64,000 nucleotides of DNA from Symsagittifera roscoffensis (lineage: Eukaryota; Xenacoelomorpha; Acoela; Convolutidae): positions 1 to 64,000 of the forward strand of contig NW_026971272.1 in the NCBI RefSeq assembly GCF_963678635.1. The letters run 5' to 3'. The notes under the pieces were generated by a model. It was not told the DNA's origin. It worked only from the letters and a program-made list of their open reading frames with translations, and made no database searches. Shown piece after piece: positions 54,201 through 64,000 of this stretch (position 1 is the stretch's first letter; every line of letters starts with the position of its first letter). A program made the translations under genes and the position numbers.

Positions 54201-57200
54201 CAGTTTTATAAATTTGGTAAATGTTCAAAAGGACCTGAGGATCATCGTGTCCTGCAACCTATCATGGAGCAAGAACTGCATCAGGCCAACTCTAAAAAAT
54301 TGGAAAGCTTTCGATAAGAAACACATCGAAAAAAAAACAATCAGGTAAACTCAACTACCCTTGGACTGTTGATTGATCTATCCTTGGTTTTCTTCTTTTT
54401 CATGTGTACGTTTACGATATGCCAGATGCCATAAACGAAGCATTGGTTCAGGGGTACGCCGAAAATTTCAAAACTGTAACAAAATCATTCCAAAAAGCAG
54501 AAAAATAATGTTAGACATCCAAACTTGGAGCAGCGAAAAAAGCCTTGAATTCGAGCAAAAGAAATGTCCTTTGCATTCAGCAAATGACAGAGGCCGACAA
54601 TAACAACAGTCTTATAAAAATTGTAAACGTTCAAAAGGACCTGAGGGTCATCGTGTCCTGCAACCTATCATGGAGCAAGAACAGCAGCAGGCGAACTCTG
54701 CAAAGTTGGAAAGCTTTCAATGAGAATTACATCGAAAAAACCAACCATGTAAATTCAACTATCCTTGGACTGTTTAGTGATCTATCCTTGGACTTCTTCT
54801 TTTTCATGTGTACGTATACGATATGCCAGGTGCCATAAACGAAGCTTAAGCTCAGGGATACGCGGACAACTTCAAATCTGTAACAAAATCATTCCAAAAT
54901 GCAGAAAAATAATGTTAGACATCGAAACTTGGAGCAGCGAGAAAAGCCTTGAGTTCGAGCAAAACAAATGTCCTTTGGATTCAGCAAATGACAGAAGCCG
55001 ACAATAAAAACAGTCTTATAAAAATTATAAACGTTCAAAAGGACCTGAGGGTCATCGTGTCCTGCAACCTATCGTGGATTGAGAACTGCAGCAGACGAAC
55101 TCTACAAACTGGGAAAGTTTTCGATGAGAAACATATCGAAAAAATCAACCATGTCACCTCAACTATCCTTGGACTGTTGAGTGATATATTCTTGGACTTC
55201 ATCTTTTTCATGTGTACGTATACGATATGCCAAATGCCATAAACGAAACATAAGTTCAGGGGTAAGCGAAAATTTCAAATTTGTAACAAAATCACTCCAA
55301 AATGCAGAGTGAATTTCTGTCAGACATCAAAAACTTGGAGCACTGAAAAAAGCCTTGAATTCGAGCAAAAAAAATGTATTTTGCATTCAGCAAATGACAG
55401 AGGCCGACAATAACAACAGTCTTAAAAAAATTTTAAACGTTCAAAAGGACCGGAGGGTCATCGTGTCCTGCAACCTATCATGGAGCAAGAACTGCAGCAG
55501 GCGAACTCTAAAAAATTGGAAAGCTTTCGATGAGAAAAACATCGAAAAAACCAACAAAGTAAACCCAACTATCCTTGGACTGTTGAGTGATCTATCCTTG
55601 GACTTCTTCTTTATCATGTCTACGTATACGATATGCCAGGTGCCATAAACGCAGCAAAAGTTCAGGGATACGCGGACAATTTCTAAACTGTAACAAAATC
55701 ACTCAGAATAGCAGAGTGAATACTGTCAGACATCGAAACTTGGAGCAGCGAAAAAAGCCGTGAATTCGAGCAAAAAAAATGTCCTTTGCATTCAGCAAAT
55801 GACAGAGGCCGACAATAACAACAGTCTTATTAAAATTGTAAATGCTCGAAAGGACCTGAGGTTCATCGTGTCCTGTAAGCTATCATGGAGCAAGAACTGC
55901 AGCAGGTGAAATCTAAAAAGTTGGAAAGCTTTCGATGAGAAACACATCGAAAAAATAAACACTGTAAGCTCAACTATCCTTGGAATGTTAAGTGATATAT
56001 CCATGGACTTCTTCTTTTTCATATGTTTGTATACGATATGCCAGATGCCATAAACGAAGCATAAGTTCAGGGATACGCGGAAAATTTCAAAACAGTTACA
56101 AAATCACTCAGAATTGCAGAGTGAATACTATCAGACATCGAAACTTGGAGCAGCAAAAAAAGCCTTGAATTCGAGCAAAAGAAACGTCCTTTGCATTCAG
56201 CAAATGACACAGGCCGGCATTGACAACAGTCTCATAAAATTGTAAGCGTTCAAAAGGACCCGGGTGTCATTGTGTCCTGTAAGCTATCATGGAGCAAGAA
56301 CTGCAGCAGGCAAAATCTAAAAAGTTGGAAAGCTTTCGATGAGAAACACATCGAAAAAACAAACAATGTAAACTCAACTATCCTTGGACTGTTAAGTGAT
56401 CTATCCTTGGACTTCTTCTTTTTCATGTGTAAGTATACAATATGCCAGGTAACATAAACGTAGCATAAGTTCAGGGATACGCGGAAAACCTCAAACTGTA
56501 ACAAAATCAGTCCAAAATGCGGAGTGAATACTGTCAGACATCGAAACTTGGAGCAGCAAAATAAGCCTTATGTTCGAGCAAAAGAAATGTCCTTTGCAAT
56601 CAGCAAATTACAGAGGCCGACAATAACAACAGTCCTATTAAAATTGTAAACGTTCGAAAGGATCTGAGGGTCATTGTGTCCTGTAAGCTATCATGCAGCA
56701 GGCGAAATCTAAAAAGTTGGAAAGCTTTCGATAAGAAACACGTCGAAAGAACAAACAATGTAAACTCAACTATCCTTGGACTGTTGAATGATCTATCCTT
56801 GGACTTCTTCTTTTTCATGGGTACGTATACGATATGCCAGACGCCATAAATGAAACATGAGTTCAGGGATTCCCGGACAGTTTCAAAATCGTAACAAAAT
56901 CACTCCAAAATGCAGAGTGAAAACTGTCAGATATCGACACTTGGAGCAATGAAAAAAGCCTGGAATTCGAGCAAAAGAAATTTCCTTTGCGTTCAGCAAA
57001 TGGCAGAGGCCGACAAAAGAACAGTTTTATAAATTTGGTAAATGTTCAAAAGGACCTGAGGATCATCGTGTCCTGCAACCTATCATGGAGCAAGAACTGC
57101 ATCAGGCCAACTCTATAAAATTGGAAAGCTTTCGATAAGAAACACATCGAAAAAAAACCAACCAGGTAAACTCAACTACCCTTGGACTGTTGATTGATCT

Positions 57201-60200
57201 ATCCTTGGTTTTCTTCTTTTTCATGTGTACGTTTACGATATGCCAGATGCCATAAACGAAGCATTGGTTCAGGGGTACGCCGAAAATTTCAAAACTGTAA
57301 CAAAATCATTCCAAAAAGCAGAAAAATAATGTTAGACATCCAAACTTGGAGCAGCGAAAAAAGCCTTGAATTCGAGCAAAAGAAATGTCCTTTGCATTCA
57401 GCAAATGACAGAGGCCGACAATAACAACAGTCTTATAAAAATTGTAAACGTTCAAAAGGACCTGAGGATCATCGTGTCCTGCAACCTATCATGGAATGAG
57501 AACTGCAGCAGACGAACTCTAAAAACTTGGAAAGTTTTCGATGAGAAACATATCAAAAAAACCAACCATGTAAATTCAACTATCCTTGGACTGTTTAGTG
57601 ATCTATCCTTGGACTTCTTCTTTTTCATGTGTACGTATACGATATGCCAGGTGCCATAAACGAAGCTTAAGCTCAGGGATACGCGGACAACTTCAAATCT
57701 GTAACAAAATCATTCCAAAATGCAGAAAAATAATGTTAGACATCCAAACTTGGAGAGCGAAAAAAGCCTTGAATTCGAGCAAAAGAAATGTCCTTTGCAT
57801 TCAGCAAATGACAGAGGCCGACAATAACAACAGTCTTATAAAAATTGTAAACGTTCAAATGGACCTGAGGGTCATCGTGTCCTGCAACCTATCATGGAGC
57901 AAGAACTGCAGCAGGCAAACTCTGCAAAGTTGGAAAGCTTTCGATGAGAATTACGTCGAAAAAACCAACTATGTAAACTAAACTATCCTTGGACTGTTGA
58001 GTGATCTAACCTTGGTTTTCTTCTTTTTCATGTGTACGTATACGATACGCCAGGTGCCATAAACGAAACATAAGTTCAGGGGTAAGCGGACAATTTCAAA
58101 TTTGTAACAAAATCACTCCAAAATGCAGAGTGAATACTGTCAGACATCAAAACTTGGAGCAGCAAAAAAGCCTTGAGTTCGAGCAAAAAAAATGTCTTTT
58201 GCATTCAGCAAATGACAGATGCCGACAATAACAACAGTCTTATAAAAATTGTAAGCGTTCGAAAGGACCTGAGGGTCGTCGTGTCCTGCAACCTATCATG
58301 GAGCAAGAACTGCAGCAGGCCAACTTTAAAAAGTTGGAAAGCTTTCGATAAGAAACACATCGAAAAAAACCAACCAGGTAAACTCAACTACCCTTGGACT
58401 GTTGAGTGATCTATCCTGGTTTTCTTCTTTTTCATGTGTACGTTTACGATATGCCAGATGCCATAAACGAAGCATTGGTTCAGGGGTACGCCGAAAATTT
58501 CAAAACTGTAACAAAATCATTCCAAAATGCAGAAAAATAATGTTAGACATCCAAACTTGGAGCAGCGAAAAAAGCCTTGAATTCGAGCAAAAGAAATGTC
58601 CTTTGCATTCAGCAAATGACAGAGGCCGACAATAACAACAGTCTTATAAAAATTGTAAACGTTCAAAAAGACCTGAGGGTCATCGTGTCCTGCAACCTAT
58701 CATGGAGCAAGAACTGCAGCAGGCGAACTCTGCAAAGTTGGAAAGCTTTCGATGAGAAATACATCGAAAAAACCATCCATGTAAATTCAACTATCCTTGG
58801 ACTGTTTAGTGATCTATCCTTGGACTTCTTCTTTTTCATGTGTACGTATACGATATGCCAGGTGCCATAAACGAAGCTTAAGCTCAGGGATACGTGGACA
58901 ACTTCAAATCTGTAACAAATTCACTCCAAAATGCAGAGTGAAAACTGTCAGACATCGAAACTTGGAGCAGCGAAAAAAGCCTTCAATTCGAGCAAAACAA
59001 ATGTCCTTTGCATTCAGCAAATGACAGAAGCCGACAATAAAAACAGTCTTATAAAAATTGTAAACGTTCAAAAGGACCTGAGGGTCATCGTGTCCTGCAA
59101 CCTATCATGGAGTGAGAGCTACAGCAGACGAACTCTAAAAACTTGGAAAGTTTTCGATGAGAAACATATCGAAAAAACCAACCATGTAACCTCAACTATC
59201 CTTGGACTGTTAAGTGATCTATCCTTGGACTTCTTCTTTTTCATGGGTACGTATACGATATGCCAGACGCCATAAATGAAACATGAGTTCAGGGATTCCC
59301 GGACAGTTTCAAAATCGTAACAAAATCACTCCAAAATGCAGAGTGAAAACTGTCAGATATCGACACTTGGAGCAATGAAAAAAGCCTGGAATTCGAGCAA
59401 AAGAAATTTCCTTTGCGTTCAGCAAATGGCAGAGGCCGACAAAAAAACAGTTTTATAAATTTGGTAAATGTTCAAAAGGACCTGAGGATCATCGTGTCCT
59501 GCAACCTATCATGGAGCAAGAACTGCATCAGGCCAACTCTAAAAAATTGGAAAGCTTTCGATAAGAAACACATCGAAAAAAAACCAACCAGGTAAACTCA
59601 ACTACCCTTGGACTGTTGATTGATCTATCCTTGGTTTTCTTCTTTTTCATGTGTACGTTTACGATATGCCAGATGCCATAAACGAAGCATTGGTTCAGGG
59701 GTACGCCGAAAATTTCAAAACTGTAACAAAATCATTCCAAAAAGCAGAAAAATAATGTTAGACATCCAAACTTGGAGCAGCGAAAAAAGCCTTGAATTCG
59801 AGCAAAAGAAATGTCCTTTGCATTCAGCAAATGACAGAGGCCGACAATAACAACAGTCTTATAAAAATTGTAAACGTTCAAAAGGACCTGAGGGTCATCG
59901 TGTCCTGCAACCTATCATGGAGCAAGAACAGCAGCAGGCGAACTCTGCAAAGTTGGAAAGCTTTCAATGAGAATTACATCGAAAAAACCAACCATGTAAA
60001 TTCAACTATCCTTGGACTGTTTAGTGATCTATCCTTGGACTTCTTCTTTTTCATGTGTACGTATACGATATGCCAGGTGCCATAAACGAAGCTTAAGCTC
60101 AGGGATACGCGGAAAACTTCAAATCTGTAACAAAATCATTCCAAAATGCAGAAAAATAATGTTAGACATCCAAACTTGGAGAGCGAAAAAAGCCTTGAAT

Positions 60201-62155
60201 TCGAGCAAAAGAAATGTCCTTTGCATTCAGCAAATGACAGAGGCCGACAATAACAACAGTCTTATAAAAATTGTAAACGTTCAAATGGACCTGAGGGTCA
60301 TCGTGTCCTGCAACCTATCATGGAGCAAGAACTGCAGCAGGCAAACTCTGCAAATTTGGAAAGCTTTCGATGAGAATTACATCAAAAAAACCAACTATGT
60401 AAACTAAACTATCCTTGGACTGTTGAGTGATCTAACCTTGGTTTTCTTCTTTTTCATGTGTACGTATACGATATGCCAGGTGCCATAAACGAAACATAAG
60501 TTCAGGGGTAAGCGGACAATTTCAAATTTGTAACAAAATCACTCCAAAATGCAGAGTGAATACTGTCAGACATCAAAACTTGGAGCAGCAAAAAAGCCTT
60601 GAGTTCGAGCAAAAAAAATGTCTTTTGCATTCAGCAAATGACAGATGCCGACAATAACAACAGTCTTATAAAAATTGTAAGCGTTCGAAAGGACCTGAGG
60701 GTCGTCGTGTCCTGCAACCTATCATGGAGCAAGAACTGCAGCAGGCCAACTTTAAAAAGTTGGAAAGCTTTCGATAAGAAACACATCGAAAAAAACCAAC
60801 CAGGTAAACTCAACTACCCTTGGACTGTTGAGTGATCTATCCTGGTTTTCTTCTTTTTCATGTGTACGTTTACGATATGACAGATGCCATAAACGAAGCA
60901 TTGGTTCAGGGGTACGCCGAAAAATTCAAAACTGTAACAAAATCATTCCAAAATGCAGAAAAATAATGTTAGACATCCAAACTTGGAGCAGCGAAAAAAG
61001 CCTTGAATTCGAGCAAAAGAAATGTCCTTTGCATTCAGCAAATGACAGAGGCCGACAATAACAACAGTCTTATAAAAATTGTAAACGTTCAAAAAGACCT
61101 CAGGGTCATCGTGTCCTGCAACCTATCATGGAGCAAGAACTGCAGCAGGCGAACTCTGCAAAGTTGGAAAGCTTTCGATGAGAAATACATCGAAAAAACC
61201 ATCCATGTAAATTCAACTATCCTTGGACTGTTTAGTGATCTATCCTTGGACTTCTTCTTTTTCATGTCAGGTGCATGCCATACGATATGCCAGGTGCCAT
61301 AAACGAAGCTTAAGCTCAGGGATACGTGGACAACTTCAAATCTGTAACAAAATCACTCCAAAATGCAGAGCGAAAACTGTCAGACATCGAAACTTGGAGC
61401 AGCGAAAAAAGCCTTCAATTCGAGCAAAACAAATGTCCTTTGCATTCAGCAAATGACAGAAGCCGACAATAAAAACAGTCTTATAAAAATTGTAAACGTT
61501 CAAAAGGACCTGAGGGTCATCGTGTCCTGCAACCTATCATGGAGTGAGAGCTACAGCAGACGAACTCTAAAAACTTGGAAAGTTTTCGATGAGAAACATA
61601 TCGAAAAAACCAACCATGTAACCTCAACTATCCTTGGACTGTTAAGTGATCTATCCTTGGACTTCTTCTTTTTCATGTGTACGTATACGATATTCCAGGT
61701 GCCATAAACGAAACATAAGTTCAGGGGTAAGAGAACAATTTCAAATTTGTAACAAAATCACTCCAAAATGCAGAGTGACTTTCTGTCAGACATCCAAAAC
61801 TTGGAGCACTGAAAAAAGCCTTGAATTCGAACAAAACAAATTGTCCTTTGCATTCAGCAATTGGCAGAGGCCGACAATAACAACAGTCTTATAAAAATTG
61901 TAAACGTTCAAAAGGACCCGAGGGTCATCGTGTCCTGCAGCCTATCATGGAGCAAGAACTGCAGCAGGCGAACTCTAAAAAATTGGAAAGCTTTCGATGA
62001 GAAAAACATCGAAAAAACCAACAAAGTAAACTCAACTATCCTTGTACTGTTAAGTGATCTATCCTTGGACTTCTTATTTTTCATGTGTACGTATACGATA
62101 TGCCGGGTGCCATAAACGAAGCAAAAGTTCAGGGATACGTTTGCAAATGCAGAGT
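51284..62155 (+). repeat. Satellite subdomain with large higher-order repeats
   Basis: Matching unit variants recur at shifts of about 3.62 kb (51.3 to 54.9 kb), 2.82 kb (53.4 to 56.25 kb and 54.4 to 57.2 kb), 2.43 kb (57.4 to 59.8 kb and 58.2 to 60.6 kb) and 0.80 kb (52.6 to 53.4 kb). These are about 9, 7, 6 and 2 units. Units at 52908, 53704 and 56525 lack the same 12 bases (GAGCAAGAACTG). Confidence 0.8.
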
Positions 62156-62559
62156 GAATACTGTCAGATATCGAAACTTGGAGCAGCGAAATAAGCCTTG
62201 AGTTCGAGCAAAAGAAATGTCCTTTGCATTCAGCAAATGACAGAGAACGACAATAACAACAGTTTTATTAAAATTGTAAACGTTTGAAAGGACCTGAGGG
62301 TCATCGTGTCCTGTAAGTTATCATGGAGCAAGAACTGCAGCAGGCGAAATCTAAAAAGTTGGAAAGCTTTCGATGAGAAACATATCGAAAAAACAAACAA
62401 TGTAAACTCAACTATCCTTGGACTGTTGAATGATCTATCCTTGGACTTCTTCTTTTTCATGTGTACGTATACGATATGCCAGACGCCATAAATGAAACAT
62501 AAGTTCAGGGATACGCGGACAATTTCAAAATCGTAACAAAATCACTCCAAAATGCAGAG

Positions 62560-64000
62560 TGAAAACTGTCAGATATCGACATTTGGAGCAATGAAAAAAG
62601 CCTTGAATTCGAGCAAAAGAAATTTCCTTTGCGTTCAGCAAATGACAGAGGCCGACAATAGAACAGTTTTTTAAAATTGATAAATGTTCAAAAGGACCTG
62701 AGGAATATCGTGTCCTGCAACCTATCATGGAGCAAGAACTGCAGCAGGCAAACTCTAAAAAACAATGGAACGCTTTCGATGAGAAATACATCAAAAAAAC
62801 CAAACATGTAAACTCAACTATCCTTGGATTGTTGAGTGATCTAACCTTGGTTTTCTTCTTTTTCATGTGTACTTATACGATATGCCAGATGCCATAAACG
62901 AAACTTAAGTTCAGGGGTACAGGCACTATTTAAAACTTGTAACAAAATCACTCCAAAATGCAGAGTGAATACTGTCAGACATTTGGAGCAGCGAAAAAAG
63001 CCTTGAAATCGAGTAAAAGAAATGTGTTTTGCATTCAGCAAATGACAGATGCCGACAATAACAACAGTCTTATAAAAATTGTAAACGTTCGAAAGGACCT
63101 GAGAGTCATCGTGTCCTGCAACCTGTCATGGAGCAAGAACTGCAGCAGGCGAACTCTAAAAAAGTTGAAAGCTTTCGATGAGAAACACATCGAAAAATTC
63201 GACCACGTGAACTCAACTATCCTTGGACTGTTGAGTAATCTATCCTTGGACTTCTTCTTTTTCATGTGTACGTATACGATATGCCAGGTGCCATAAACGA
63301 AGCATAAGTTTATGGATACGCGGACAGTTTCAAAATCGTAACAAAATCACTCCAAAATGTAGAGTGAAAACTGTCAGATATCGACATTTGGAGCAATGAA
63401 AAAAGCCTTGAATTCGAGCAAAAGAAATTTCCTTTGCGTTCAGCAAATGACAGAGGCCGACAATAGAACAGTTTTTTAAAATTGATAAATGTTCAAAAGG
63501 ACCTGAGGAATATCGTGTCCTGCAACCTATCATGGAGCAAGAACTGCAGCAGGCAAACTCTAAAAAACAATGGAACGCTTTCGATGAGAAATACATCAAA
63601 AAAACCAAACATGTAAACCCAACTATCCGTGGATTGTTGAGTGATCTAACCTTGGTTTTCTTCTTTTTCATGTGTACATATACGATATGCCAGATGCCAT
63701 AAACGAAACTTAAGTTCAGGGGTACAGGGACTATTTAAAACTTGTAACAAAATCACTCCAAAATGCAGAGTGAATACTGTCAGACATTTGGAGCAGCGAA
63801 AAAAGCCTTGAAATCGAGTAAAAGAAATGTGTTTTGCATTCAGCAAATGACAGATGCCGACAATAACAACAGTCTTATAAAAATTGTAAACGTTCGAAAG
63901 GACCTGAGAGTCATCGTGTCCTGCAACCTGTCATGGAGCAAGAACTGCAGCAGGCGAACTCTAAAAAAGTTGGAAAGCTTTCGATGAGAAACACATCGAA
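62560..64000 (+). repeat. Satellite dimer repeat of 805 bp at the right edge
   Basis: Units at 62560 and 62966 are repeated at 63365 and 63771 with few changes. The array continues beyond the window. Confidence 0.8.

Larger units (their letters stand above)
31406..64000 (+). repeat. Tandem satellite array, ~404-bp unit, 81 units, open at right edge
   Basis: Using the anchor GAGTGAATACTG (or its variants) I count 81 units from 31441 to 63771. Most steps are 403-406 bp. Departures are seven ~299-bp units, ~393-bp units lacking 12 bases, one 382-bp and one 379-bp unit, a 413-bp unit with a 10-base duplication, and an interruption at 36768-37957. Higher-order repeats are visible in two zones. 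Short reading frames of 60-130 codons exist in three + frames and on the - strand in many units, but they end at the same places and fit no constraint beyond homogenisation, so none is called a gene. Translation shows a LINE RT fragment (see 31441-31844). Confidence 0.97.

Noticed and set aside
31441-64000. Repeated 60-130-codon frames on both strands of the satellite, some with hydrophobic stretches (FFFFMCTYTIC)
   Set aside because: They recur because the unit recurs, are broken by the same stops in each unit, and derive from the RT fragment read in the wrong frame. No evidence for genes or membrane proteins.
31406-64000. CRISPR array
   Set aside because: Units of ~404 bp without spacers, in a eukaryotic repeat context; this is a satellite.

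Overview
The window looks like gene-poor, repeat-rich DNA from the nuclear genome of an invertebrate animal. It is AT-rich. Everything recognisable in it is a retroelement, a degraded retroelement or a satellite, and I see no host gene, rRNA or bacterial operon. The species cannot be named from the sequence.

Layout. (1) 1-329 and 18480-21660 are the two halves of one degraded non-LTR retrotransposon on the + strand: ORF1, endonuclease, reverse transcriptase and a C-terminal Cys/His motif. (2) 330-18474 is a complete Ty3/Gypsy-type LTR retrotransposon on the - strand, inserted into ORF1 of that LINE. It has 918-bp LTRs (3 differences between them), TG...CA ends and a CACCA target-site duplication. 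In its own sense it carries a ~3-kb leader with a motif array, then gag-protease-RT (14564-9918), RT-RNase H-integrase plus a long tail ending in a macro-like domain (9990-4963), and a third reading frame of unknown function in the env position (4544-2070). (3) 21881-22193 is a near-perfect inverted repeat related to part of the LTR. (4) 22423-24157 and 25214-26810 are two direct copies of a ~1.6-1.7-kb repeat, each holding a 75-nt tRNA-like segment. (5) 27423-31405 is a decayed + strand gag-protease relative of the intact element, cut off before RT. (6) 31406-64000 is a tandem array of a ~404-bp satellite, 81 units counted, running off the right edge. It has shortened unit classes, higher-order repeats and one foreign insertion.

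The two most unusual points are these. The Pol polyprotein appears to end in an ADP-ribose-binding (macro) type domain. The 404-bp satellite monomer translates into a piece of a LINE reverse transcriptase (around the YADD motif, here YADN, and the downstream region), so the satellite seems to have been born by tandem amplification of a retrotransposon fragment. A third point is an array of 17 copies of a GACCCYTCCGGATT-like motif in the LTR element leader, partly on a strict 41-bp period.

How the parts work together: the intact element encodes its own particle protein, protease, polymerase and integrase. One base missing from a homopolymer inside RT (or, less likely, a programmed -1 shift) splits gag-pol into two frames. 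Near-identical LTRs point to recent movement, whereas the host LINE and the second Gypsy copy are clearly dead.
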